A DNA stretch of 64,000 nucleotides from Sipunculus nudus (lineage: Eukaryota; Annelida; Sipuncula; Golfingiida; Sipunculidae), in NCBI GenBank assembly GCA_026874595.1, contig CM049309.1, positions 12,326,576 to 12,390,575 of the forward strand, given 5' to 3'. The stretch's first letter is position 1. The number at the start of each line of letters is the position of its first letter. The position numbers and the translations under genes are program-made. Below are positions 31,005 through 46,000 of the stretch, in pieces. The notes under the pieces are model-generated. The model was not told the DNA's origin and did not search any database. It saw nothing but the letters and a program-made list of their open reading frames with translations.

Positions 31005-34000
31005 GTGAGCAGTAAAGACGGAAATCGGCTTGATAACTAAATATTACCGTTCATGGCTATATTATTACGTGTATTTAAAAAGGTTTTAACTGTACAGATT
31101 TTGATAGATCTGAAAAGCGCCAGGAGTAGAATCTTCTGTTGTTGTGCTTGCATGCATGCGTCTTTTTTTTGTTCCAGTTGCGACACCTCTAAAAAGGGGG
31201 GGGGGGATTTGTCTCATGATTGTTGAATCAGTAGATCCAGTTCATGTACAATAAGCAAACTATCTGCTGTCATTTTGGAATATTTCAATTACATATATTC
31301 AGATTGTTTTAAGTACTCCCAATTGTTTAAATCAATCTATTTATTTTGTAAATCATTCAAATTTTGGAAGCCCAGGAATGGTTGAAAAAAAAAAATAAAT
31401 AAAAAAATAGAATCTGAGACTGTCAGTATTCGCAGATTTATCATTTATGTGTGCTATAATATGTCCTGTTTTAACCCTTTACTGTTTAAATTTATTTTAG
31501 ATTTCCGACAAATTCTGACACTATTTATATTTACACTAACAGCCATATCTTTTCAAGATTTTTTTGTACCTTTATCAAATTTTCAACAGTTCCCACTAAG
31601 AGGGTTTGCTGAAGATTATTGAAAATCATTGAAACTTAGAAATAATTTGCAATATTTTTGTCCTTAAAGAATCTATACATACCATGGCATTCTAGTTGCC
31701 CATTTAGAGTGCTCTTTAGTGGCTTGTAAACAGTAAAGGGTTAAACTAGCTATAGGTTCTGCGCTCTCTCCCAGTGCCTGAGCAGTAGAATTTTTTAATC
31801 CTATCAGAAAAGTGGATATTATTCTTATTAAATAATAGGTTATGTTGTACTCCAATTTTGTTTAGACTAAATCAATCTGTTATGACGTTAATACCTATAT
31901 TATAGCAATGTTCCTGTCTCCAGCAAAACACATATACCAGCCGAGCAAGGACTGCCCTAGAGCAAGTGTTGTTACATTTTGTTTAAACTGACAGTACAAC
32001 AGGCTTGCACCCCTTGTGCATATTCTATGCTAAAGGCCAATGTGATGGCAGGATGTAACAACATTGGTTCTAGGGTGGTCTTCGCTGGGATTGGTGAGAG
32101 CCTAGTGAAAACTCTGGCCTGAATGTACCTGACTAAGAAAATCTAGACCTGGCTCCACAAAACTATGGAAAAGGACAACGTAGACAATTCTAAATAAAAA
32201 TATTTAATAGATCATTAATTTTCTGTAAAAGAATTCCTTATATTTGCTTCTTCTTAATTTTTTAAATTAATTATATGCTTTAAAATGATCAAATATTATA
32301 TTGTGACCATGTGAGAATGGTTCTTGTAAGGTTCCTGAGTTGTATTAACAAATGCTTGAGCATTGTTAGTTGTTTACTTTAAATTTCAATGAATTACTGT
32401 GACTTTCTGTTGAAAACCATTTAATAGAATGCGGAACCTTTAAATTCATGTTACTATAACCCTACAACAATGATTAATCTTTATGTGATAGTACTTTTTG
32501 ATTTTCTTTCAGAAACCATCCGCCAGTTCTTCTGAGAAGGCATTTTCTGTCCGTGTTCCAAAGTGAGTAACTATAGTGCTTTGTGCAAAGGATTCTGCAG
32601 ACCGGTGTAGCATTATTAGTCTGCTTAGTTCGAATGGGGTCTAACCTCCTGGGTAGTGTTCTTAACCTGCATAAGGTAACACTACAACAAACATAGATAT
32701 GGTCGGAGTATCCAAGCTTTAATTAGGTTGCTACTGACCTATACCATGCAGGAATTTTGAAGATAACAAAGACAAAGGTTGCAAATGTTCATTTGTGCAA
32801 CTGGGGTTGCCAATTTGTACATGTTAAGAATAAATTTGACAAAATTAAGACCATTTCTTAGCAACTTTATTTGCGACATTTGTATTCAATGGAAAAAAAA
32901 TGATTTCTTGTGATACTCGCATGGTGGAAGGTAATACACATAATCATTTGGCTCTTTCCTAATCCCAATGATCAAAGCAAAATGATTTGTGTTAAATCAC
33001 TAAAAAAAACCCTTGTTCATGAAGTAGGCCCTGTCCTGTACCCCCCCATAGGAAGGACAGCCATATCGATTAGTTATCTAACATCCAGAAATATTTCCAA
33101 AGCCTTTGTGAATCATAGCCTTTAGCTATGATATATAAATTTTGGTAATTGTTATGAATATAAATGTGCACCTTTGATTTATTTATTTTTTATTGAGTCG
33201 TTCTTTCCCTTTATATCTGTGTTGTACATATATGAACATATGCGTGGCATTGCAAGCAAATTTAGATCAATGTAAAAAAAGAATCCATCCTGAGAATCTG
33301 ATTGATTAGATGTGTCTTTAAATCTTCCAATGTAATGATTGTCCTGTTTTGTCATATTTTCTCCTTGCTTAAAAAACACCTTTAATTAGAATATTAAAGA
33401 CACCTTGTTCATTGATAAACAGTTACTAGACTTAAGTAAAATATATAGGAATTCTTTGTGTTTTCAAAAAGTATTTCTTTTATGAAAGGCTTAATATTTC
33501 AATTATACTGATTTTTAAAGCCATTGTCAATAAACCATTTCATATTACAGAGCTACTGACAAGAAGTTCAGCATCTTGAAGTTTGGGTCAAATAAATTTG
33601 ATTTTACAGAATGTGGACAGGTAAGATTCACACAGACCACACCCCCCTAAAAAAAAAAAATACAATGATTGATTCATCAAAGAACTAACTTACTATTAAT
33701 GTGAATTGTGGTATCTTTAATTGTGCATAGTGGAAATATTTTTCAGATTTGATCTTGTTTGTATTATTTTGCTTCAAAGTAAGTTGCATTGAATTGTGTA
33801 ATTAACCATTTCCAAAGTGTTTACAGCAGTGATGAAAAAATATAAATTCATATGAAACACCAAATCAGCACCTTCAAGGTTCTACTTTGACCATATAACT
33901 TCATTTCCACTGTATATGTTCCATGATGATATTAACTTTATACACATATCTTGTGTGTTTTTTCTTTTAATTTCAGACTGTAATTGCAAGGGAAAACAAT

Positions 34001-37000
34001 TTGAAAGAATATAAGCAGGCATATGACATAGACCAGATGCCTAAGTTTGGTGCTGGCAGTGAGTTTGGTCGAGAACAAAAGGAGGAGGCACGCAGGAAGA
34101 AATATGGCATAATGATAAAAAAATACAGTGTGGATGACCAGCCATGGGTCCTCAGGGCTGGTACAGGCAAACAGAGTAAAAAGTTAGTGATAATTTCCTT
34201 ATATATTGAGAAATATATTAAAGCTAGGTGTCTGTGATTAAATGGCAAACAATATTACTTGGAATAGTATGACTGTCAGGAAAATGTTTGATTCTTGAAA
34301 GGAACACTAGATAAGTCTGGTTATCAGTTTATGTATGTAGATATATGGTAGAAATAAGTTCCTCGGGCAGTGGTAAACCACCACAATTTATGATGCTCAT
34401 GTATCACTGCTGCCTGTTATATTACCTATTCATGAAATTAGGTGCTAGATAATGGGGTGGCACCAAATGTTTATATGATGTAACTTGCAGGTTATCAAAT
34501 GCCTGTTTACTGTACAGTCTAGAATTTATATGGCTGCAACCATTATACTGGATTGCAGCACTCTGTGCCTTAAAACATGATATTTTCCAGAAGGTACTCT
34601 AACAAGGCAGTCTTTAATGGCAATCTAATATAACAGTTTTCCAAGAAGGCTGATGCTTGTATAGTTTCCAATGTCCCACTGTCCCTTGGTTACCTGGTAA
34701 ACTGAATGCAGGCATAGTTGCAAAGGTCTTGTGTCAACTGATCAGTTCAGTCAGTCACAGAACTTAAATCACAAACTAAGCTATTGGTAGATTGGTCCAA
34801 CATGCTGTCTTAACCCCTTATGGCTAGGAACCTCTTATACCAAGGAATCAAAGCCCAACAAACAGTTCTTTTGAAAACATGATGTGTTGATAAACACTGC
34901 GTAAGGGTCATAGATATATCAATATACAGAGTTATTTTTCTCCTACAGGTTCAAGGGGAGTAAAGAAGGCGGAGTGTTGGAGAATGCGTCATATTATATC
35001 TTTACCCAGTGCCCTGATGGGGCGTTTGAAGCACACCCTGTACAAGAGTGGTACAACTTCACACCGGTCATCAACTACAAATACCTCAACTCAGAGGAGG
35101 CAGAGGAAGAGTTTGTCAGGTCAGTCTCATAGGTTACCAGAGGATTAGGCTAGGTATTTATCCGGCAGTAGCCTTATTGGCTGTTATAGTCATATTCAAT
35201 CATATTAGCTGAGCAGGTGAGATTTTTCACGTTCTGCCCACAGCCAGGGTGAGTTCTACAGGCTTAATGGGAAAACTGTGCCCAACAGCTGTGTTTCGCT
35301 CACAAACGAGTGTGCCTTTTTGGGGTTCCTTTGTGGTATGACCCAGCAATGGGGATGATTACACACCCAGGACCTCCAGTTGCAGCAGTTAGTGGGCCTG
35401 GTTAACACCAGGATATAAAATGAGGTGTAGTGTGTGATTCTTCCCTTTCACGTAGTCCAAAACCTGAGTGTAATTCTGCAGATGTACATATATACTTAGT
35501 TAAGTTAGCTTTTAAAAAATTTAGGGAGTTTCCTCCAACAACAAATATATTCCATTATATATGAGTTTCTGATTTCATTCATTGTATATAAGATAGTGTA
35601 AGTCAGTTCCAATTTATTTGAATTTCTGAATTTTTACATGGCTGGCTATAGTCCATTCCACCCCTTATATCCACCTATTTTTTTGCTAAGAAAATTATTA
35701 TTGGTTACATTTTGAGGGAAAAATTGTCATGTTGGGAAGTAGGTTGTAGGGTCTGATTTTCAATAATGTAAATAAATACCTACCTAACATATCAATAAAA
35801 AAAACAGAATAATTAAAAAATATGAGAAATCAGTCTACATATTACAGTATTTCAGACCCACTTATTGCAGTCAAGGTCACCTGCAAAAACACCATCAGTT
35901 GACAGCTGCAACTTGGATGATGTCATGTAAACACTCTAAAAATATGACCAGCTAAAACAGCTAATTTGAAAAGAGTAAAAAATGGTGTGAAACATAAACT
36001 ATAGATTTTAAGTTCAGCTGACTGAAAGTCATATAAGCATAACATTCACCCTTTGTCCGGCGTCCGTCTGTTTAGCTGTCTGTCTGTCCATCTGTCCGTT
36101 AACCAGGCACAATTCCTAACCACTAGACCTAGAATCTTCTCTCTTGACATGCAGGGAGGCCCGTGAAAAGTCACGTTGGAAACGTGAAATTAGGTTTCTG
36201 TTACCCATAAACTCTGAGCTATGGGGCTCCAAAATACCCCCCAGAATAATGGAAAATTTGGTACAAAAGCTCAAGGAAACTGAACAACTATTGCATTGAT
36301 TTGCATGGATATTAATCATGGAATATTTCATCAGTTTCTACAGACTGGTGGCGCCGCCTGGTTTTTTTTATTATTAACCATTTTTAGCTCAGCTGACTAT
36401 AAGTCATCTGAGCTAAAGTCGTGGTCTTTTGTCCGTCGGCTGTCCGTCCGTCCCTTAAACTGGCACGTTTTGAAACTGTTAGACCTACGAATCCAAAATT
36501 TGGCTAACTGTTAGATGCCCCCAAAATCTCCTACCATACTGAAAATTGGGTCATTAGGACTTGGTTCCTTCGAGATATTAAGGAAAAACCTCCATTTTCC
36601 ATAAAAAACATTGTTACAATAAAAGACTGCCTAATATCAAAACCACTGATCTGATTTTGATCATAGTGAATATGCATATTCTTCCATACATTTTCTATGT
36701 ACATACCAAAAATTAGGTCAGTATTGCGTAATATGTTGAAGTTATGGGCCGGAACATTATGCACCTCATAAAAAATCAGGAAATATATTAACCCACTTAA
36801 CATAAGAATGGCTGAAGCTAGAGACTTCTTTTCAGGGATATAACTCCATTTAATCAAGATTCAATTGTATACCGAAATTTAGATCTGAATTTTTCAAATT
36901 TTACAAGTATGAAATATGTACCTAAAATTTTGCCCAAATTTGGGCATGGCACGTTTTTCCCTGTAAGTACTGTTGGTTTAATTTTCATATCATGCACACG

Positions 37001-40000
37001 TAAGGATTTCAGCTTCTAAATTCTGAAATTTGAAAGGAATTGACCAAAAATGTAGCTTTTTTTTTATTACATTTTTAGCTCAGCTGACTATAAGTCATCT
37101 GAGCTATAGTCTTGGTCCATTGTCCGTCCTCTGTCTGTCCGTCCGTCCGTAGATGTGGCACGTTTTGAAACCATAAGACCTAGGAATCCAAAATTCGGCA
37201 TAATGTTAGATATTCCTAAGATCTCCTACCAAGCCGAAAACATGGTCTTTGCGACTTTGTTCCCTTGAGAAATTAAGGAAAAACCTCAATTTTTTATTAA
37301 AAACCTATTTTCACACTTCAGGACTGCCTAATACCTAAACTACTCATCTGTTTTTCCTCATATTTACCATAAATATTCCTCTATATAGTTCCTATGTACA
37401 TGCCAGAAATTGTGTCTGTATTATATAATTTAAAAAAGTTATGGGCCCAAACAATGCATTTTGTAAAAAGTCAGGAAAGATATTTGATCACTTAACACAA
37501 AACATGTTAAAGCTATGGACTTTTTTTCCAGTAATATAACTTTAATTAATCAAAAAATAAATTGTATACCCAAAATTAGATCAAAATCTTTTAAATTTTT
37601 TGAAATATTAACAAAAATAAAAAATTGGTACCTTAAATTTTGCCCAAGTTTGACCATGGCACGTTTTTTTTTAAGTACTGTGGATTTAATTTTCACAGCA
37701 TGTTTTTGTTAGCATTTTGTCTGTTAACACCAAAAATTTGAAACCAGTTGATCAAAAACTGTAGGTTTAATTCAAGTTTTCAAGCACCATGTCACATATT
37801 GTTTACATCAAGCTAGTGTTATGCAGTTTGCAAGAGCTCAGCTCCCTGGCTTCAGCTCTCAGTTCCTAAAATTTGGCATACAATTAGATGTCTCCAAAAT
37901 CCCCTACCATGCCAAGAATTTGGTCACTAGGACTTAATACCTTCGAGATATTAATGAAAAACTTCATTTTTCCATTAAAAACCCATTGTTACTTTTCAAG
38001 ACTGCCTAATATCAAAACCACCGATCTGACTTTAATCACATATAATATACATATTTTTCTATACATTCTCTATGCACATGCCAGAAATGATGTCAGTATT
38101 GCGTAATTGTTTTAAGTTATGGGCCCAAACTTAATGCACTTTGTAAAAAATCAAGAAATATATTTACTCCCTTAACAAGAGGATTGCTGAAGCTAGAGAT
38201 TTTTTGTCAGGGATGTAACATTATTTTATCAAGATTCAATTGAATACCCAAAATTAGTTCTGAAATTTTCAAATTTATAAGTTATTAATATAAATATAAA
38301 ATTAGTACATTAAGTTTTGCCAAACTTTGACCATGGCACGTTTGTTTCCTGTGAGCACTGTTGATATAATTTTCATATCATGCACACATAAGGATTTCAG
38401 CTTTTTAGTTTAGAAAGCTGAAAGAAATTGGCCAAAAATTGTAGCTTTTATTAATGTTTTTATGAGACCATGTCAGACCTTAGCTCTCCCCAGCCCCTCT
38501 TGAGTCACCTGTATGTTGACCTTGTTGACCTTTCATCAAATTATGCACGCTTGACGGGAGGCATACACTGGGGCAGCCAGGCAGCTTATGGCCAGCTACA
38601 GTTGATCCAGGTGTCCAACCCAACTCATCTAGTAGTTTTAACTAACAACATAACAATAAACAATAAATTAATAAATTTTTATTGGTTTTTAATAACAAAT
38701 TAAAGAAAAATGAAAAAGGAATTTGTTAGTTGATAATAACAGGAAATTAACTTGCAGTTACTGATGATATAAGAATCTTGTATCAATTGATAGAATGTCA
38801 CGTATTCCAATTAACACCATGCAGTCTCCTATGGTATTTTTCAGTTCAATTTTTATGATAAAAAAATAAATCATATTATTCATTACTAATCATTATGGAT
38901 CATATGAAGGAAATTAATGATAGACAAAGATGCAGTTGAAAATATTAATCTAGATTCCTGCTGTGTCTAGTGTGTACATTGATGTGAAATTAGTCCAAAA
39001 TGAATATATTACATTTATTTTTTTTAATATGAATAAAAGCCATAAAACCAGGTACTTATGATCATTATTTAAATGTGTGAATTTTGTATATTCTGGATTC
39101 TCAACGTCATTATTTGGTGAAAACTGAATAAATACCAGACATGGTGCGAATATTTTGCAAATGTATTTGAATACGAATATGAATATGTACTCCATTATAA
39201 AATTTCTTGCATAAGAATGGGAATTCAGGTAAAAATGAAAGTAAATGAACACCAGTGCAAATACTTTCAAAATGTATTCATGAATGCATTCATGAATATA
39301 TTCTTTGATATTATTTCAATATTCATTTCAGTTGTATTTTATTTTTAAAATACTATTCTCATATTATTTTAAAAAGAAATTATATTTGGGACAATTTGTA
39401 ATTATTTTTAATAAATAATTTAACTCTTATATTATATGTTCTTCTTATAAGTTATATGGCCAAGTCAAAATCTGTGTTACAATAGCACTCCATTTGTTAA
39501 TAAAATAAATGAAATCAATCCTCTTCCCTGTCTCCAAAGATACTATTAAAATCATACATAAGCTAAACACCCACAACTCATAATACAGCTTATATTTATT
39601 TCCACACAAAACAAGCATGTGTCTCATTTCTAAATCATATTTTTTTATCATATATAACAGCTGAGCGCCGTGACCCATGGGTCCCTTGTTAATGAGACCA
39701 TGTCACACCTAGGCTGTACTGAAGCCCCTCTATAAGTCCCCATATTGACCTTTCATGCTTGAAGCGGGGCATATACTGCAGCCAGCCAGCTCTTGGCACA
39801 ATATTTGTTATTAAATTTTAATAAATAGTTAAACTCTTTTTATTATATGTGCTGCTTATAAGTTATATGGCCAAGTCAAAATCTGTGTGACAATAGCACT
39901 CTATTTGTTAATAAAAAAAATGAAATCAATCCTCTTCCCTATCTCCAAAGATACTATCAAAATCATACATAAGCTAAACACCAACAACTCATAATACAGC

Positions 40001-43000
40001 GTATATTTATTTCCACAGAAAAACAAGCATGTGCCTCATTTCTAAATCATATTTTTTTATCATATATAACAGCTGAGCGCCGTGACCCATGGGTCCCTTG
40101 TTAATGAGACCATGTCACACCTAGGCTGTACTGAAGCCCCTCTTTAAGTCCCCATATTGACCTTTCATGTTTGAAGCGGGGCATATACTGCAGCCAGCCA
40201 GCTCTTGGGTGGCCTCAGCTGGATATAGCTATTCAACCCCAACCCCCCCCCCCTCTTGTAATTGTTTGGCCAAAAACATAACAATAAACAATAATTTTAA
40301 AAAATTATTGGTTTACAATAACAACTTTAAGAAAAATAAATGGAAAAGTAATTTTATGGTTAATGAGTAACAGGGACCTTGCAATTACTGATAGTTTATG
40401 GATCTTTCATGGATTGCTGAAAATATATTTCAAATGACACCATGCAGTCACCTTTGGGTATTTTTCAATTTCAATCATCAAATTGAAAAAAAATAATTAA
40501 ATAAAATTGTTGTTTACTATAAGGGATTATGTGAAGCAAGTTAATGATTTTGGTCATATTAAATATTCTAAATTTCCAGGTCTTTTCCAGGTGTTTAATT
40601 TGTAGGGGTTTTTTTATTACAAAATTAAAAAAAAAAATTAATTTGTCAAAAATTTTAAAAAAGTTCTCAGACAAGTGCTCATTAAAGATGTCAATATGTT
40701 TGAATAATAACATTTAGACTCATGGCTTTATCAGCTGTTACATGATACTGGTTAAATAATCAAAATTTATATTTCTGATAACTTTATTTCAGTTAATAAA
40801 ATTAACATTCCCAACTCCAGTTTGCTCCTTGTATAATATATTGGTTTCTTTTGATCTTTGGGGTTACATTTAACACATGTATTAGTTTCGTAGTAGAGAT
40901 TATTTTCTTTTTTTCTGATACAAATTCAAAATAAATTAAATTTTTAAAATGTGATAAAAAAATCAGGTCTTAAAGACAAGTTCTCATTATGATGTCTATA
41001 ATGTTAATAATTGTCATAAGTGTCTTGACAGTGATGTGAAAGTTTTCAAAAGTGAATATAATATTTTTTTTTTATAAATTAAAGCCATAAAACCAGGTAG
41101 TTACAATCATTTTTAGCTCAGCTGACTGAAAGTCATCTGAGCTATAGCGATCACTCTTTGTCCGTCGTCCGTCTGTCCGTCCGTCCGTCTGTCCGTCTGT
41201 CCGTCTGTCCGTCCGTTAACCAGGCACAAATCGTAACCGCTAGACCTAGAACCTTGTAACTTGGGATTCTGAGAGGTCCATAAAAAATCTCTTTGGAAAC
41301 CAGAAATTAGGTCTCTGTTACCCATATCCTTTGAGCTATGGGGCCCCAAAGTACCCCCCAGAATAGTAAAAAATTTCATACAAAAATTTCAATATCTCAA
41401 TAACTACATCACTGGTGGTCTTCATTTTTGGCATACATATTGATCATGAGATGTTCGATCAGTTCCTGCAGACTGGTGGCGCCACCTGTACTGTTTGATT
41501 TTTTACGATTTTTTCCTCTATTTTTGAGACCTTTGAGGATGCTGTCATCTGTTAGCGTGGCACAAATCGTAACGACTGGACCTAGAATCTTCATTTTCGA
41601 CACACTGAGAGACCTATGAAAAGTCTCCACGGAAACCAGAAATTAGGTCTCTCTTACCCATATCCTTTGAGTTAGGGGCCCAAAATTACCCCCCAGAATA
41701 GTCAAAAATTTCATACAAAAACTTCAATATCTCATTAACTACATCACTGATGGTCATGATTTTCGACATACATATTGATCATGAGATGTTTCATCAGTTT
41801 GTGCAGACTGGTGGCGCCACCTGTATTTTTCAATGTTCACGAATTGTTTTCTCCATTTTTGAGACCTTTAAGGATGTAGTTATCTGTCAACAGGGTACAA
41901 ATCGTAACGACTAGACCTAGAATCTTCGTTCTTGACACACAGGGAGACCCATGATAAGTCTCCATGGAAACCAGAAATTAGGTCTCTGTTACCCATATCC
42001 TTCGAGCTATGGGGCCCCAAAGTACCCCCCAGAATAGTAAAAAATTTCATACAAAAACTTCAATATCTCAATAACTACATCACTGATGGTCTTCATTTTT
42101 GGCATACATATTGATCATGAGATGTTCGATCAGTTCCTGCAGACTGGTGGCGCCACCTGTACTGTTTGATTTTTTAAGATTTTTTCCTCTATTTTTGAGA
42201 CCTTTGAGGATGCTGTCATCTGTTAGCGTGGCACAAATCGTAACGACTGGACCTAGAATCTTCGTTCTTGACACACAGGGAGACCCATGATAAGTCTCCA
42301 TGGAAACCTGAAATTTGGTCTCTGTTACCCATATCCTTTGAGCTATGGCACTCCAAAGTACAGCTCAGAATAATGGAAAATTTGATACAAAAGCTAAAGT
42401 AACTGAACAACTAATGCAGAGATAACCATAATTGTTTGCATGGATATTGATCATGGAGTGTTTCATAAGTTTCTGCAGACTGGTGGCACCACCTGTATTT
42501 GTTCGTTTTTTTTTTACGAAATTTTTCTGTATTTTTGAGACCTTTAAAGATATGAACATCTGTTAACAGGGCACAAATCATAAAAACTGGACCAAGAATC
42601 TTCATTCTTGACACACAGGGAGACCCATGAAAAGTCTCCATGGAAACTTGAAATTAGGTCTCTGTTACCCATATTCTTTAAGCTGTATGGGTCCAAAATA
42701 CCCCCCCCCCCCCAGAATAATGGAAAATTTGATACAAAAACTGCAGTATTTCAATAACTACAACACTGATGGTCATGATTTTCGGCATACATATTGATCA
42801 TGAGCTGTTCCATCAGTTTCTGCAGACTGGGTGTGCCACCTCTATTTTTTTTTCAAATTTTTACGAATTTTTTTCTTTTTTTTGAGACCTTTAAAAATGT
42901 GGTTATCTGTCAACAGGGTACAAATTGCAACAACTGGACCTAAAATCTTCATTCTTGTCATGCAAGGAGGCCCATGAAAGGTGCCTGTGGAAACTTAAAA

Positions 43001-46000
43001 TTAGGTCTCTGTTACCCATATCCTTCAAGCTATAGGACTCCGAAGTATCCCTCAGAATAATGGACAATTTAATACAAAAACTGAAGTATCTGAACAACTA
43101 ATGCAGAGATCACCATGATTTTTTGCATGGATATTGACCATTAAGTGTTTTTATTAGTTTCTTCAGACTGGTGGAGCCACCTGTATTTTTGTATCCACCA
43201 AAACGAAGTTTTGCGGATAATATATTTTTGACCAAGTTCCTCCGCCGCAGGGGCGTTCATTTCCAGAGAGCTCCTCGGAGACTAATGGACCTATTTTTCC
43301 CAAACTTACACCTATCATCGGGTCACATGTGAACTGGTGCCTAACCAATTTGCATTGACCTCTGACCTTTCCTCTCTATCCAGTGTCCATTTGTGGGTCT
43401 GTTTCCACTCATAAACCCTCATATCTCGGGAACCGTTTGACCGATCAGGAAATAAAATTGATACAAATGTAGCCCTTGGATTGCTTTATAACATACACAA
43501 AAAATGGTGGCGCCACCTGTAACCATGTTTGCACAGTGTCCATCTGTTCATCTGCCTTGGGTTAAAATCACTCATATCTCTGTAGTGGTTCGACATAACT
43601 GCCTAAAATTTTGCAGGTTTATACATCGTGGACAGCTTTCTTGATTTTATGACAGGTGGCGCCACCTACATTCTAGTTAACGCTGGACACATCCAAGCTC
43701 ATATCTCAGGAACCATTTGACCGATTGGGCCAAAATTGTGCATGTGTTTAGATCTCACATAGGTCTTTATCATACACAAAACTGGAGGGGTTACCTGCAA
43801 AGATTTTTGCACAGTGTTTGTCTGTTTGTCTGCCATGGGCAAAAATCGCTCATATACATGTAGTGGTTTGACTTTTCTGCCTAAAATTTTGCAGGTGTAT
43901 ACAACTAGGACAGCTTTCTGGATTTGTGGTAGGTGGCACAACCTACAAACACATTTAGGCTGCAGACATCCATGCTAATATGCAACATACCTCACTCTAT
44001 TTCCCCTTGCCACTCAATCCATGCCTCACTATCCGATTTTGGCAGATACATGTAGTCACTTGTCGGTTACCCGTATTCTAGTTTTAAAAGTTTACACATT
44101 TTTCTCTATTTTTGAGATATATAAATACAGACTAAATCTTGGCCTGTTGGTTAATCTGTTTGATGCTTCAGTTGAATGGGTATATACTACCATTCTGATG
44201 ATAAAATTTCCTTTTGCGAATCTCTTCCCAGTCAGCTGAACGTCATGACCCATGGGTCACTTGTTTAGTGTGTGGGCAGATAATGACCAGTTACAGATCG
44301 AGTTTGCGTTTTGTCCTGGTTGACCTACTTTTGACCGTTTTACAGCTCCTAAACTTAGAAAAATTCATGAAAAATAGAAATTTTCGTGACAAATACACAT
44401 GTCCAGCCGTTTTTAGCCCTCAGCTCATAGGCTGATGGGCTATTGTCGTCACCCAAGCTGTCCGTCTGTCCATCTGGCTGTCCGGTGTCTGTCCGTTCCG
44501 CTTCTGTTAACTTTTACCTTGTGAGCGGGATATCTCTAAAAGGATTCACCGTTGGAATTTTATTTCATCAGTGAAGATGTATATTGATAAAATCTTGGTC
44601 AAGTTCGAAGATGGGTGACCTTGACCCATTTTTCTACATTTTAGAGCTGATTATATCTCAGGAACCATTGTGTGGAATTTCACAAAACTTACTATGATCA
44701 TTGGGACTGATGGTCTGTATGTGCTGCACAATTTTGGTGGCGCCACCTGCAATTTCTGATTTTTAGCTCAGCTGACTGAAAGTCATCTGAGCTATAGCGA
44801 TCACTCTTTGTCCGTCGTCCGTCTGTCCGTCCGTTAACCAGGCACAAATCGTAACCACTGGACCTAGAACCTTGTAACTTGGGATTCTGAGAGGTCCATA
44901 AAAAATCTCCTTGGAAACCAGAAATTAGGTCTCTGTTACCCATATCCTTCGAGCTATGTGGCCCCAAAGTACCCCCCAGAAAAGTCAAAAATTTCATACA
45001 AAAACTTCAATATCTCATTAACTACTTGACTGATGGTCATGATTTTTGGCATACATATTGATCATGAGATGTTACATCACTTCCTGCAGACTGGTGGCGC
45101 CACCTGTATTTTTGGATTTTTTACGAATTTTTTTCTCTTTTTTTGAGACCTTTAAAAATGTGAACATCTGTTAACAAGGCACAAATCATAAAGACTGGAC
45201 ATAGAATCTTAATTCTTGACACACTGAGAGGTCCATGAAAAATCTCCTTGGAAACCAGAAATTAGGTCTCTGTTACCCATATCCTTTGAGCTATGGGGCC
45301 CCAAAGTCCCCCCCAGAATAGTAAAAAATTTCATACAAAAATTTCAATATCTCAATAACTACATCACTGATGGTCTTCATTTTTGGCATACATATTGATC
45401 ATAAATGTTCGATCAGTTCCTGCAGACTGGTGGCGCCACCTGTACTGTTTGATTTTTTACAAATTTTTCCTCTATTTTTGAGACCTTTGAGGATGCTGTC
45501 ATCTGTTAGCGTGGCACAAATCGTAACGACTGGACCTAGAATCTTCATTTTCGACACACTGAGAGACCTATGAAAAGTCTCCACGGAAACCAGAAATTAG
45601 GTCTCTGTTACCCATATCCTTGGAGCTATGGGGCCCAAAATTACCCCCCAGAATAGTCAAAAATTTCATACAAAAACTTCAATATCTCATTAACTACATC
45701 ACTGATGGTCATGATTTTCGACTTACATATTGATCATGAGATGTTTCATCAGTTTGTGCAGACTGGTGGCGCCACCTATATTTTTCAATGTTCACGAATT
45801 GTTTTCTCGATTTTTGAGACCTTTAAGGATGTAGTTATCTGTCAACAGGGTACAAATCGTAACGACTGGACCTAGAATCTTCGTTCTTGACACACAGGGA
45901 GACCCATGATAAGTCTCCATGGAAACCTGAAATTTGGTCTCTGTTACCCATATCCTTTGAGCTATGGCACTCCAAAGTACAGCTCAGAATAATGGAAAAT

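Larger units (their letters stand above)
36386..41110 (+). mobile_element. A-family element X, interrupted by A6
   Basis: The head hairpin is at 36386-36414. The body runs to 37076, is cut by A6 (37077-39690), resumes at 39691 (aatgagaccatgtcacacc), carries a tandem duplication (39388-40200), and is cut again at 41110 by B1. It resumes at about 48131 (aaatttgtgatatttgtata). The joins match the uninterrupted A6 sequence at 38441-38475 and 39040-39090. Confidence 0.75.

Noticed and set aside
34001-34237. 78-codon plus-strand ORF as a separate small protein
   Set aside because: It is the middle of GTF2F1 exon 4 starting at no methionine of significance and running into the intron.
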